Source: CAZSAL01 sp964604825 (GTDB lineage: Bacteria; Elusimicrobiota; Elusimicrobia; 2-01-FULL-59-12). From it: a stretch of DNA of 35,794 bases. The notes beneath the pieces were generated by a model that saw only the letters and a program-made list of their open reading frames with translations, was not told where the DNA came from and did not search any database. Positions within the stretch are counted from its first letter, which is position 1; each line of letters starts with the position of its first letter. Location: assembly GCA_964604825.1 (NCBI GenBank), contig CAZSAL010000027.1, forward strand, positions 1 to 35,794, written 5' to 3'. Of this stretch, positions 8,758-17,592 are shown piece after piece. The translations under genes and the position numbers were made by a program.

Positions 8758-8785
8758 TTGATATCTTCCCTGGTTTTTCTATAAT
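8758..8785 (+). promoter_or_regulatory. Sigma-70-type promoter for gltB
   Basis: TTGATA (8758-8763, 5 of 6) is separated by 16 bp from a perfect TATAAT (8780-8785). Transcription would begin near 8792, leaving a leader of about 55 nt before ATG 8847. Within that leader, GGAACA (8795-8800) and TGTTCC (8817-8822) form an inverted repeat that could be an operator or a weak hairpin. The remainder of the divergent intergenic region (8632-8757) holds no other feature I can support. Confidence 0.75.
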
Positions 8786-8846
8786 AATCATTCGGGAACA
8801 GCCTGCCTGACAATGTTGTTCCGCAGGATCATTACCCCCTACTTAT

Positions 8847-11800
8847 ATGAGCAATTACCCGCATAAGCAGGGTCTTTATGACCCGGCAATGGAAAAAGAC
8901 GCCTGTGGTGTTGGCTTTGTCGTCAACATTAAAGGTCTGAAAACCCATGCCATAATCGAACAGGGCATTCAGGTGGTGGAAAACCTCACGCACCGGGGAG
9001 CCTGCGGCTGCGATCCCCTGACCGGAGACGGCGCTGGGCTTCTTATCCAGATGCCTCACGAATTTCTGCAGAAGGCTACGCGCGGTCAATTTGCGCTGCC
9101 TGACGCCGGGCATTACGGGGCAGGTCTTGTTTTCCTGCCGCAAAATAAGGAAGAGCAGGAAAAGTGCCTTAAGATTTTTGAGCGGGTGATAAAAGCCGAA
9201 GGCCAGAAGCTCCTCGGCTGGCGCGACGTGCCGACTTCAGACAAGGAGATCGGCTACGTAGCCAAAAAGGCAGAGCCGCAGATGAAGCAGGTTTTTGTCG
9301 GCGCGGCAGAGGGTTTATCCGGCGACGCCTTTGAGCGCAGGCTTTACGTGATCCGTCGCGTGGTGGAAAATCAGGTAAAAGCGGAGAACCTGAGCGAACA
9401 GAAGTTTTTTTATGTGACTCAGCTGTCTTCCCGCGTGCTTGTATACAAAGGACAGTTGATCGCCCATCAGTTGCACCCCTATTTCTCTGATCTGGCCGAT
9501 TCTTCAATGAAAAGCGCGCTGGCCCTGGTGCATCAGCGCTACAGCACCAATACTTTCCCGTCGTGGGATCTGGCGCATCCTTTCCGTTACATCGCGCATA
9601 ACGGTGAAATCAACACGCTGCGCGGCAATATCAACTGGATGCACGCCCGGGAATCCCTGCTGAAGAGCCCGCTTTTCGGCGAAGATCTGCAGAAACTCCT
9701 GCCGATTATCCAGGAGGGCGGAAGCGATTCGGCCATTTTCGACAACGTTCTTGAATTCCTGGTTATGACAGGTCGTTCCCTGCCGCACGCCATTCTGATG
9801 CTTATTCCAGAAGCCTGGACCGGCCACGATGCCATGGACGAGGAAAAGCGCGCTTTTTATGAATATCATGCGACTTTAATGGAACCCTGGGACGGCCCCG
9901 CCTCGATCGCTTTTACCGATGGGCGCATTATTGGCGCGATTCTGGACCGCAACGGTCTGCGGCCCTCTCGCTATGTTGTTACAAAGGATGATTTTGTGGT
10001 TATGGCCTCGGAAGTCGGAGTCCTGGACATTCCTGAGGACCGCATATTGACCAACGGGCGGCTGCAGCCCGGGAAGATGTTCCTGATCGACACCGAAAAA
10101 GGGCGCATAATTTCCGACGACGAGATTAAAACGGAATTGAAGCGAAGACAACCCTACGGACAATGGGTGAAGAAAAACCTTGTCCGGTTCGCAGATCTGC
10201 CTCGTCCCCCGCAGGTTTACAACATTCAGCGCGAAGGCATTATCACCCGTCAGATCGCTTTTGGCTACACAGAGGAAGAACTGAAAATGATTCTTGCGCC
10301 CATGGCCTACGGCGAGGAAGCCGTGGGTTCGATGGGCACGGACACGCCGCTTGCGGTTCTTTCCAATAAGCCGCAGCTTCTTTTTAATTACTTCAAACAG
10401 CTTTTTGCCCAGGTTACCAACCCGCCGATCGACTCTATACGCGAGGAAATTGTGATGTCTATGGAATCCGCTCTCGGTCCGGAGGGGAATCTGCTCGACG
10501 AGACGCCCGAGCAGTGCCATCAACTCAAACTTCCTCATCCGATAATCACCAACCGGGAACTGGAAAAGATCCGCTGTATAAAAGCGGGGAAACTCCGCGC
10601 CATAACGCTTTCTACTATCTGGCCGGTCGCCGAAGGCCCTTCAGGGCTGGAGCCTGCGCTCAGGCGCCTTTGCGAGGAAGCATCCCTGGCGATCCGCGAC
10701 GGTTACACGATCCTTATCCTTTCCGACCGGGGGATGGACAAGGATCATGTGGCGATGCCGAGTCTCCTGGCCACAGCGGCAGTGCATCATCACCTGGTTC
10801 GTGAAGAAACGCGTACCCAGGTTGGTCTTGTCGTAGAATCCGGAGAACCGAGGGAAATGCATCATTTCGCGCTTCTTATCGGTTATGGCGCGGGGGCGAT
10901 CAATCCTTATCTGGCGCTGGAATCGCTGTCGACCCTGGTTAATGACGCCATCCATCTTAAGGATCTGGATCTTTTCACTGCGATTAATAAATTCATTAAA
11001 TCGACTCAGAAAGGCCTGCTCAAGATCATTTCGAAAATGGGGATATCGACCATTCAGAGTTACCGTGGAGCCCAGATTTTCGAGGCGGTCGGGCTGCATG
11101 AATCGGTCATAGATCGTTATTTCACCGGCACGGTGTCGCGCATCAGCGGGATCGGGCTGGAAGTTATTGCCGAGGAAGCGCTCGTTCGGCATGCCCGTGC
11201 TTTCCCGCAGATCCCTGTTGGCGAGCCCCGTCTTGATCTCGGCGGACAGTATCGCTGGCGCCGGCAGGAAGAGGAGCATCTCTTCAACCCCGTTACCATC
11301 ACGCGCCTGCAGCATTCCGTCCGTTCCAATAACCGGGAAATATTCAAGGAGTATTCCAGAGCGGTAAACGATCAATCCGAGAAGAATATAACACTGCGCA
11401 GCCTGCTGGAATTTAAATTTTCCGAGAAGCCTGTTCCTCTGGAAGAAGTCGAGCCGGCGAAGGATATTGTAAAGCGTTTCTGCACAGGCGCCATGTCGTT
11501 CGGCTCCATCAGCCGTGAAGCGCATGAAACGATGGCGATCGCCATGAACCGGATCGGCGGCAAATCAAATACGGGCGAAGGCGGCGAAGATGAAAAGCGC
11601 TTTGTGCCTGACGCCGACGGGAACCTGCGGCGCTCGAAAATAAAGCAGGTGGCATCCGGACGTTTTGGAGTGACAAGCAACTATCTTACGAATGCCGACG
11701 AACTCCAGATCAAAATGGCCCAGGGCGCCAAGCCTGGAGAGGGCGGGCAGCTTCCCGGACGCAAGGTTTCGGAAGAGATTGGCAGGACACGGTATTCGGT

Positions 11801-13508
11801 CCCGGGCGTGACGTTAATATCTCCGCCGCCGCACCATGATATTTACTCCATCGAAGATCTCGCTCAACTCATTCATGATTTGAAATGCGGCAATCCAAAA
11901 GCCGACGTCAGCGTAAAGCTCGTCGCGGAAATCGGCGTCGGCACTGTCGCGGCCGGCGTATCCAAAGGCAAAGCGGAAGGAGTGCTGATCAGCGGTTACG
12001 ATGGAGGTACGGGAGCTTCTCCCCTTACTTCCATCAAACATGCGGGTTTGCCCTGGGAACTGGGGCTGGCGGAGACCCAGCAGGTGCTTGTCATGAACGA
12101 CCTGCGCGGGCGCATCCGGGTCCAGGTTGACGGCCAGTTGAAGACCGGCAGGGACGTAGTCATCGCCGCCCTGCTGGGGGCGGAAGAATTTGGTTTTGCT
12201 ACTACGCCGCTGGTAGCCATGGGCTGCGTCATGATGCGGAAATGCCATTTGAACACCTGCCCTGTGGGAATCGCGACGCAGGACCCCGAGCTGCGCAAAA
12301 AGTTCTCCGGCGCGCCGGAGCACGTGATCAATTACTTCTTTTTCGTGGCTGAAGAAATGCGCGAGCTTATGGCTCAGCTTGGTTTCCGTACGGTTGCGGA
12401 AATGGTGGGACGCTCCGACCGCCTGGCGCACAGAGCAGGTATCGGCCACTGGAAAGCGAAATATATCGATTTCACGAAAATCCTGTACAAGCCGGAAGCG
12501 GCGCCGGGCGTTCAAATCCGCAAAGTTACGGCGCAGGATCATGCGCTGGATCAGGCGCTTGATTACACATTGATGCAGGATGTGAAGCCCGCGCTGGAAA
12601 GCAAAAAGCCGGTGCGGATTAAAAAACCTATTCACAATGTCGACCGTACGGTGGGAGCTATTCTTTCTAATGAAGTGTCCAAACGCTTCGGCGTGAAAGG
12701 ACTTCCGGCGGACACGATTACGATTGATTTCAAGGGATCGGCTGGACAGAGTTTTGGCTGCTGGCTGGCGCCCGGGATTACTTTCAGGCTGGAAGGAGAC
12801 GCCAACGATTACATCGGCAAGGGACTTTCCGGCGGACGGATCGCCGTTTTACCGCCCGGTGGAGTCTCATTCAAGCCGGAAGAAAACATTATCGTAGGGA
12901 ATGTCGCCCTTTACGGAGCCACTTCCGGCGAAGCGTTTTTCCGCGGCCTGGCAGGAGAACGCTTCTGCGTGCGTAATTCGGGAGCGCATGCGGTCGTGGA
13001 GGGGGTGGGAGATCATGGCTGCGAGTATATGACCGGCGGCCGGGCGGTCATCATTGGGCCGACAGGGCGGAATTTTGCGGCGGGCATGTCCGGCGGCATC
13101 GCCTATGTTCTCGATGAAGACGGAACTTTTGAAAAACGCTGTAATAAAGGCATGGTTGCTCTGGAAAAATTGCAGGAGCCTGAGGATATGGCGCTGGTCA
13201 AGGAAATGCTTTCCAAGCATGTCCTGATGACCAAAAGCCTCCGCGCCGAAACAATTTTGAGTCAGTGGGACGAATATCAGCCGAAGTTCATCAAAGTGTT
13301 CCCGGACGAATACCGCAGGGCCTTGAAGGAACATGCTGAGCGGAAGGCCAATGAACGGGCCGATTCCGTAAGCGTCGTTGTGGAGACTGATGGAAGGCCT
13401 TCTATTACGACCTCTCCTTCCGGGAGAGGTCGAGGCCGACCGAAGAGAGAGCCGAGGGCGAACCCCTCACCCAAACCTTCTCCCCGTAAGCGGGGCGAGG
13501 GAGTTTAG
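8847..13508 (+). CDS. gltB: Glutamate synthase (NADPH) large subunit, with repeat-derived C-terminal tail
   Basis: The large subunit transfers the glutamine amide to 2-oxoglutarate, making two glutamates. A short propeptide (residues 1-19) precedes CGVGF, so Cys20 should be the N-terminal nucleophile of the mature glutaminase domain (about 20-430). The central domain follows. The FMN-binding synthase domain (about 820-1190) includes GGTGASPLTS and the 3Fe-4S ligands C1127, C1133 and C1138. The C-terminal beta-helix shows DYIGKGLSGG. Total length is 1,553, slightly above the usual 1,480-1,520. The extra basic Pro/Gly/Arg-rich tail (from about 1516) is encoded by two palindromic repeats. The start lacks a strong ribosome-binding site; ATG 8889 is too close to Cys20 to be preferred clearly. 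gltD follows after 15 bp. Confidence 0.96.
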   Translation: MSNYPHKQGLYDPAMEKDACGVGFVVNIKGLKTHAIIEQGIQVVENLTHRGACGCDPLTGDGAGLLIQMPHEFLQKATRGQFALPDAGHYGAGLVFLPQNKEEQEKCLKIFERVIKAEGQKLLGWRDVPTSDKEIGYVAKKAEPQMKQVFVGAAEGLSGDAFERRLYVIRRVVENQVKAENLSEQKFFYVTQLSSRVLVYKGQLIAHQLHPYFSDLADSSMKSALALVHQRYSTNTFPSWDLAHPFRYIAHNGEINTLRGNINWMHARESLLKSPLFGEDLQKLLPIIQEGGSDSAIFDNVLEFLVMTGRSLPHAILMLIPEAWTGHDAMDEEKRAFYEYHATLMEPWDGPASIAFTDGRIIGAILDRNGLRPSRYVVTKDDFVVMASEVGVLDIPEDRILTNGRLQPGKMFLIDTEKGRIISDDEIKTELKRRQPYGQWVKKNLVRFADLPRPPQVYNIQREGIITRQIAFGYTEEELKMILAPMAYGEEAVGSMGTDTPLAVLSNKPQLLFNYFKQLFAQVTNPPIDSIREEIVMSMESALGPEGNLLDETPEQCHQLKLPHPIITNRELEKIRCIKAGKLRAITLSTIWPVAEGPSGLEPALRRLCEEASLAIRDGYTILILSDRGMDKDHVAMPSLLATAAVHHHLVREETRTQVGLVVESGEPREMHHFALLIGYGAGAINPYLALESLSTLVNDAIHLKDLDLFTAINKFIKSTQKGLLKIISKMGISTIQSYRGAQIFEAVGLHESVIDRYFTGTVSRISGIGLEVIAEEALVRHARAFPQIPVGEPRLDLGGQYRWRRQEEEHLFNPVTITRLQHSVRSNNREIFKEYSRAVNDQSEKNITLRSLLEFKFSEKPVPLEEVEPAKDIVKRFCTGAMSFGSISREAHETMAIAMNRIGGKSNTGEGGEDEKRFVPDADGNLRRSKIKQVASGRFGVTSNYLTNADELQIKMAQGAKPGEGGQLPGRKVSEEIGRTRYSVPGVTLISPPPHHDIYSIEDLAQLIHDLKCGNPKADVSVKLVAEIGVGTVAAGVSKGKAEGVLISGYDGGTGASPLTSIKHAGLPWELGLAETQQVLVMNDLRGRIRVQVDGQLKTGRDVVIAALLGAEEFGFATTPLVAMGCVMMRKCHLNTCPVGIATQDPELRKKFSGAPEHVINYFFFVAEEMRELMAQLGFRTVAEMVGRSDRLAHRAGIGHWKAKYIDFTKILYKPEAAPGVQIRKVTAQDHALDQALDYTLMQDVKPALESKKPVRIKKPIHNVDRTVGAILSNEVSKRFGVKGLPADTITIDFKGSAGQSFGCWLAPGITFRLEGDANDYIGKGLSGGRIAVLPPGGVSFKPEENIIVGNVALYGATSGEAFFRGLAGERFCVRNSGAHAVVEGVGDHGCEYMTGGRAVIIGPTGRNFAAGMSGGIAYVLDEDGTFEKRCNKGMVALEKLQEPEDMALVKEMLSKHVLMTKSLRAETILSQWDEYQPKFIKVFPDEYRRALKEHAERKANERADSVSVVVETDGRPSITTSPSGRGRGRPKREPRANPSPKPSPRKRGEGV
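13396..13437. repeat. Palindromic repeat within the gltB 3' end (first hairpin)
   Basis: Inner arms ACCTCTCC (13410-13417) and GGAGAGGT (13423-13430) flank a 5-nt loop; outer arms GGCCT (13396-13400) and AGGCC (13433-13437) extend it. It has the same pyrimidine-rich/purine-rich composition as the element at 63-117 and is translated in frame as part of GltB. Confidence 0.65.
13464..13501. repeat. Palindromic repeat within the gltB 3' end (second hairpin)
   Basis: Outer arms CCCTC (13464-13468) and GAGGG (13497-13501) enclose CCCCG (13482-13486) and CGGGG (13491-13495) around a TAAG loop. The opening CCCTCACCC matches the start of the element at 63-117. It encodes the last residues of GltB and ends five bases before the TAG stop. 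Confidence 0.7.
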
Positions 13509-13523
13509 TAAGAAAAAGAACCC

Positions 13524-14969
13524 ATGGGCGATATTAACGGATTCATGAAACATCGTAGAGCTGTGCCTCAGGGGCGCCCGGTTAACGAGCGGCTTAAGGA
13601 CTACAGGGAAGTCTTCATCCCTTTGCCGTCTGAAACCGTGCAGGTGCAGGGGGCGCGCTGCATGGATTGCGGCGTCCCAACCTGTCATAACGGATGTCCT
13701 CTGGGGAATTTGATCCCGGACTGGAACGACCTCGCTTTTCGCGGTCAGTGGCAGAAAGCGATCGATCAGCTTCATCGCACAAATAATTTTCCGGAATTTA
13801 CCGGACATGTTTGTCCTGCGCCGTGCGAGCCTGCCTGCATTGAAGGAATCAACCTGGATCCCGTATCCATAAAAGCCATAGAGCTGAAGATCATTGAATA
13901 TGCCTGGGAGAAAGGATGGATCCGTCCCGAACCGCCGAAAATACGCACCGGGAAAAAGATTGCCGTTATTGGATCAGGACCGTCGGGACTGGCTGCGGCG
14001 CAGCAATTGAACCGTGCCGGACATTCCGTAACCGTTTTTGAAAAAGACGATCGCATCGGCGGGTTGCTGACGTACGGCATACCTCATTTCAAGCTGGAAA
14101 AACACCTGGTAAAGCGGCGCGTAGCGCAGATGATGCAGGAGGGCGTGATCTTCCGGGCGGGAGTGCATGCGGGCGCGGCAATCACCGGAGAACAGCTGCG
14201 CCGGGAATTCGACGTTATTGTCCTTGCCTGCGGCGCGCAGCAGCCGCGCGACCTGCCTGTTGAAGGGCGCAGCCTCAAGGGTATACATTTTGCCATGGAA
14301 TTTCTGCCTCAGCAGAACCGGCGCTGCGAAGGCGATGAAGTAGGTCCCGGCATAAGCATCTCAGCGAAAGACAAAAACGTTGTGGTTATAGGCGGCGGCG
14401 ACACGGGCTCGGACTGCGTGGGTACGTCCCTGCGGCAGGGCGCCGCATCGGTTGTTTCTCTGGAGGTTTTGCCGAAGCCTCCGGTTGAGCGCCTCCCTTC
14501 GAATCCCTGGCCGCAATGGCCGCAGATTTTACGCACATCTTCCTCTCATGAAGAAGGCGGCGAGCGCCGGTACGGCGTCCTCACCAAAAAATTCACCGGC
14601 GAAAGCGGCGAAGTCAGACAGCTGCACGGCATGCAGATAAAATGGGAAAAAGACGCATCCGGCAGGATGAAGATGGTTGAACTTCCCGGCACCGAATTCG
14701 TTCTTCAGACGGAACTTGTGCTTCTGGCGATGGGGTTCCTTGGCCCGGTAAAAACAGGGCTCGTAGAACAGTTGGGAGTTAAACTGGATGCCAGGGGAAA
14801 CATTGCCGCGGACGCCGATAAAATGACATCCGTTCCAGGTGTTTTCACCGCTGGCGACGCGACCCGGGGGCAGTCCCTTGTAGTCTGGGCGATTTCCGAA
14901 GGCCGTAAGGCTGCCCAGTGCGTTGACCGCTACCTGATGAGCAAAACCCTCCTGACGTCCGTCCTTTAA
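13524..14969 (+). CDS. gltD: Glutamate synthase (NADPH) small subunit
   Basis: The FAD-dependent small subunit passes NADPH electrons to GltB. The N-terminal ferredoxin-like domain has Cys clusters C46, C49, C54, C58 and C97, C101, C105, the ligands for two 4Fe-4S clusters. The FAD-binding Rossmann motif is GSGPSG (150-155), the NADPH-binding motif is GGGDTGSD (290-297 region), and the second FAD motif is the terminal GVFTAGDATRGQSLVVWAI. The length of 481 residues is standard. It starts 15 bp after gltB and is surely cotranscribed and made as its partner. The ribosome-binding site is a weak AGAAAAAGAA, so translation may depend on coupling to gltB. Confidence 0.96.
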   Translation: MGDINGFMKHRRAVPQGRPVNERLKDYREVFIPLPSETVQVQGARCMDCGVPTCHNGCPLGNLIPDWNDLAFRGQWQKAIDQLHRTNNFPEFTGHVCPAPCEPACIEGINLDPVSIKAIELKIIEYAWEKGWIRPEPPKIRTGKKIAVIGSGPSGLAAAQQLNRAGHSVTVFEKDDRIGGLLTYGIPHFKLEKHLVKRRVAQMMQEGVIFRAGVHAGAAITGEQLRREFDVIVLACGAQQPRDLPVEGRSLKGIHFAMEFLPQQNRRCEGDEVGPGISISAKDKNVVVIGGGDTGSDCVGTSLRQGAASVVSLEVLPKPPVERLPSNPWPQWPQILRTSSSHEEGGERRYGVLTKKFTGESGEVRQLHGMQIKWEKDASGRMKMVELPGTEFVLQTELVLLAMGFLGPVKTGLVEQLGVKLDARGNIAADADKMTSVPGVFTAGDATRGQSLVVWAISEGRKAAQCVDRYLMSKTLLTSVL

Positions 14970-15017
14970 AACGCATTCGCAATATTTCCTTTTGTTACAA
15001 TTTCCCTTGAAGAGCCT

Positions 15018-15827
15018 GTGTCTAATTCAGCTATTATCACACGCCGCCGGGATCCTCTGGCGCGGCGAATAAAAGAAGTCCGCGACCATCCCGGCGGACC
15101 TTTCATTTTTGTCGAAGGTCCGCGCCTGCTCGAGGAGGTCCTGCGATCCGGCCTGGCCGTAGAAACTCTGATTGAAGCAAAGAATGAATCGCCGAAAGCG
15201 GAGCCCGTGTGGCTTTCAAATATCCGCGCCTCGGCTCGCCACATCTTGAAAGTCAGCGACGATGTATTCCGGATGCTTTCCGATGTGGAAGAGCCGCAGG
15301 GGCTGGCGGCAGTTTGTAAATGCCCGCGCTGGACGTGGCAGGAATTGCTGGAAAGGGAAAAACGCACGCCTTTGGTGATCCTGGACGGACTGCAGAATCC
15401 GGGAAACGTTGCGGCTGTTGCGCGAACGGCTGAGGCCGCGGGAATGGGCGGTATCATTACTACGGCCGGGACAGCGCATCTTTTTTCGCCGAAAGCTCTG
15501 CGCGCATCGATGGGGTCATGTTTTCGCCTTCCCAGCCTGGAACACCAGCCGGTCAAAGTTATCATAGAGAAACTCGCTGAATATCGTTTTCTGGGCACTG
15601 CGGTAAATGACAGTTCAAAAACTATTGATTATACGGCGGCCGACTGGACGCCACCCCTGGCGCTCGTGCTTGGACAGGAAGGACAGGGCATTCGTCCGGA
15701 ATGGGACGGTCATATCCGGCAATCACTGCATATCCCGATGGAATCCCCCGTTGAATCGCTGAATGTTTCGGCCGCGGCGGCCCTGATTTTTTATGAAATT
15801 AAAAGAGGGAGTTTAAGGAATGGTTGA
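15018..15827 (+). CDS. SpoU/TrmH-family RNA 2'-O-ribose methyltransferase
   Basis: A SPOUT-class methyltransferase using S-adenosylmethionine. An N-terminal substrate-binding domain (about 1-110, with FVEGPRLLEEVL) precedes the trefoil-knot domain. Motif 1 is LDGLQNPGNVAAVART (122-137, with N130 and R136), motif 2 is LVLGQEGQGI (216-225) and motif 3 is PMESPVESLNVSAAAA (240-255). The size of 269 residues and the domain order fit RlmB/TsnR-like rRNA 2'-O-methyltransferases; the exact target nucleotide cannot be told. The start is GTG 15018, 48 bp after gltD, with only a weak purine site. A TACAAT at 14996-15001 could be a -10 for a separate transcript. The 3' end overlaps the HPt gene by 8 bp, which implies translational coupling. 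Confidence 0.88.
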   Translation: MSNSAIITRRRDPLARRIKEVRDHPGGPFIFVEGPRLLEEVLRSGLAVETLIEAKNESPKAEPVWLSNIRASARHILKVSDDVFRMLSDVEEPQGLAAVCKCPRWTWQELLEREKRTPLVILDGLQNPGNVAAVARTAEAAGMGGIITTAGTAHLFSPKALRASMGSCFRLPSLEHQPVKVIIEKLAEYRFLGTAVNDSSKTIDYTAADWTPPLALVLGQEGQGIRPEWDGHIRQSLHIPMESPVESLNVSAAAALIFYEIKRGSLRNG

Positions 15828-16182
15828 CAACGAAAGCGCTCCGATAAATTTTTCCCGCCTGCAGGACTTGAGCGATGGAGACGAGGAGCAGTCCCGGAAG
15901 ATAATGAACCTTTATCTGCAGGTGACTGGAGAAGCCTTGGGGAAAATTGAAAAAGCTCTTCAGGAAAGAAATTATGAAGAGGTCGAACGTTTTTCGCATT
16001 CCAGCGCAGGTTCGAGCGGGATGCTCGGCATAACATCATTAGTGTCGCTTTTCAGGGAACTCGAAAATATGGGACATACCCGCGACTTGACCCGCAGCAC
16101 CCCGCTGATCAAAGACATCCGTAAGGAACTGGTCCGCGTCGAAGAATTCTGGAAAACCTACCTAAAGACAACAAACAGCTAG
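15820..16182 (+). CDS. Stand-alone HPt (histidine phosphotransfer) protein
   Basis: A small all-helical 120-residue protein. The segment RFSHSSAGSSGMLG (57-70) matches the HPt signature around the phospho-accepting histidine (H60), usually followed by a K/A-G-S-S pattern. Flanking helices fit the four-helix bundle. No kinase or receiver domain is fused to it. HPt proteins relay phosphate between hybrid kinases and response regulators, but no hybrid kinase is nearby; the two-component genes at 27995-30160 are of the direct type. ATG 15820 lies inside the end of the methyltransferase gene (8-bp overlap), so it is probably translated by coupling. Confidence 0.78.
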   Translation: MVDNESAPINFSRLQDLSDGDEEQSRKIMNLYLQVTGEALGKIEKALQERNYEEVERFSHSSAGSSGMLGITSLVSLFRELENMGHTRDLTRSTPLIKDIRKELVRVEEFWKTYLKTTNS

Positions 16183-16189
16183 CTGCGGA

Positions 16190-16248
16190 CAGCAAGCAGG
16201 GAATACATTGCAATCGTACCGACCCCGCTCGCTGCCCGCCGCTTGCTG
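16190..16248. other. Inverted repeat between convergent genes
   Basis: CAGCAAGC (16190-16197) and GCTTGCTG (16241-16248) are perfect 8-bp arms separated by 43 bp. They lie in the 76-bp gap between the convergent HPt and Cys-rich genes. They could act as a weak bidirectional transcription end or protect mRNA; there is no T-tract. Confidence 0.3.
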
Positions 16249-16258
16249 ACTGTTAAGA

Positions 16259-16474
16259 TTATTTCGTGGGTGGTGTTGGAGTAGCAGGAGCTGCCATTGG
16301 AGGCGGCATCATGCCGTATTTGCAATGCCAGCGCATGCCGTGGCATTGGCCAATCAGATAGCCGATAATCCCGCCAACTAAAAGCAACAGCAGGACCATG
16401 ACCATTTTCTTGCAGCAACAGCATTTGCCGCCGCTTTCGCAGCTGCATGATTCTTCTTTTTTCTGTTCGTCCAT
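16259..16474 (-). CDS. Small Cys-rich single-span membrane protein
   Basis: A 71-residue protein with a well-placed GGAGG ribosome-binding site just before ATG 16474, which supports it as a real gene. A charged N-terminus contains six cysteines (C10, C12, C18-C21), including four in a row. Then comes one hydrophobic helix with a glycine-zipper look (VGGIIGYLIG), then QCHGMRWHC (C44, C51), and a Met/Pro/Ala/Thr-rich tail. The cysteines and histidines could bind metal or form disulfides. I do not recognise the family. It lies 71 bp downstream of the minor pilin operon on the same strand. Confidence 0.75.
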   Translation of the reverse strand: MDEQKKEESCSCESGGKCCCCKKMVMVLLLLLVGGIIGYLIGQCHGMRWHCKYGMMPPPMAAPATPTPPTK

Positions 16475-16545
16475 AAAAACCTCCAGTTACATAATTTGAT
16501 AACCGAAAGCCTACCTTAAAGTTCCATTAATAAGCAAGTGCGGGG

Positions 16546-17592
16546 CTACCAGAGATCACGGGCGGTCATTACTACAGAAACCTCATGGGTCACGTAGTTG
16601 CTTGAGGAAAAGGCTCCCTGAGCCACAAGAACGAGCCGCATGAAAACCTGCCTGGCGGTATTGGGACCGATCATGGCAATTTCGAATCCGGAGGGGAACT
16701 GGTTGGAGGCTGTGGCAAACAGAGGGACGGTTGTGTTAGTGTTAAAACCGTTTCCCGTATTGGGAGAAACGCTGAAATGAAACCCAGAGCTCATGGAGCC
16801 AACAAGGAGGTTCAACATCTTATCGCTGGATGAAACCTGAATGGTGTGATTTGGCTGGGCCGCCATCGTTGTCGAGGAAATTTGGAAAAACGCCGCGCTG
16901 AAAGTTGGAGTTGAAGGTGACCAGGCATATTGAATGCCTGCCGCGGCCAGGGCCCGGATCGTGTTAGAGCTGGCTGTGGCGTCAGCGATGGCGGTTATTT
17001 CGTCCGCATCCGCGTAAGAGACGCTGTGCCATTCCCAGAGATCTATTTTCGCTTTAGAACCCATGGTGCCGCTCGGCGCCTGCGCGAGATAGTAATAATT
17101 GAACTGGTACGTATCAATACGGATGGTTTCGGTGCTGCCAAGACCGTTATGAACCAGATTATCAATTGCCGGAGCTACGGATGCGATAAACAGGCAGTTC
17201 CCGACATCCGCGGCGGAAAATGATCCTGAGCTTGGAGAAAGAGAGCCGTAGGTATTTACAACCGGGAGGGCGCTCCCGGCAATCGCTGCCGGAGCAGATC
17301 CCAGCCCGACGTGGGAAAGGAAGAGATTGTCGGAAGAATTGTTCTGGAAAATTCGCTTGGATTGAGTGAGTGTCGCGCCGATGTTGTTGATCGTTGCCTG
17401 CGCCGCGCTTTTCATCGCCGAATGAGCTTCAAGATTTGAAAGATCCCACAGGGCAAGGCGGAAAAGCGCCGGAGCTGCCAGCGCCAGAACGCCGGCAACG
17501 GCAATGGCGATCATTAATTCAACAAGTGTGACCCCATCATTCCTGAGAAAGAGGATATTTTTCACCCTTCCCCGCGGTTCGCGGTGTGTCAT
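16546..17592 (-). CDS. Type IV pilin-like minor pilin (PilW/GspJ-like)
   Basis: A class III signal peptide is clear: a basic leader ending NDG, then VTLVELMIAIAVAGVLAL. PilD-type cleavage after G20 leaves E25 at the mature +5 position. The hydrophobic helix continues into a polar ectodomain of about 300 residues rich in Ser, Thr, Asn and Ala. Length and position, last in a PilX-PilV-PilW-like order, suggest a PilW/GspJ-type minor pilin that primes pilus assembly. Its ATG overlaps the stop of the upstream giant pilin by 4 bp (ATGA), so the two are translationally coupled. The pilus machine itself (ATPases, secretin) is not in the window. Confidence 0.82.
   Translation of the reverse strand: MTHREPRGRVKNILFLRNDGVTLVELMIAIAVAGVLALAAPALFRLALWDLSNLEAHSAMKSAAQATINNIGATLTQSKRIFQNNSSDNLFLSHVGLGSAPAAIAGSALPVVNTYGSLSPSSGSFSAADVGNCLFIASVAPAIDNLVHNGLGSTETIRIDTYQFNYYYLAQAPSGTMGSKAKIDLWEWHSVSYADADEITAIADATASSNTIRALAAAGIQYAWSPSTPTFSAAFFQISSTTMAAQPNHTIQVSSSDKMLNLLVGSMSSGFHFSVSPNTGNGFNTNTTVPLFATASNQFPSGFEIAMIGPNTARQVFMRLVLVAQGAFSSSNYVTHEVSVVMTARDLW

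Noticed and set aside
8795..8822. Glutamine- or nitrogen-sensing riboswitch in the gltB leader
   Set aside because: The leader is only about 55 nt with one 6-bp inverted repeat; no known riboswitch pattern could be recognised.
10641..11525. 294-codon open frame on the minus strand inside gltB
   Set aside because: It lies wholly within the well-conserved gltB coding sequence, has no recognisable motif and a composition typical of an antisense shadow.
11814..12635. 273-codon minus-strand frame in the gltB FMN domain
   Set aside because: Shadow of gltB, rich in Arg/His/Phe, as expected for antisense of conserved coding DNA.
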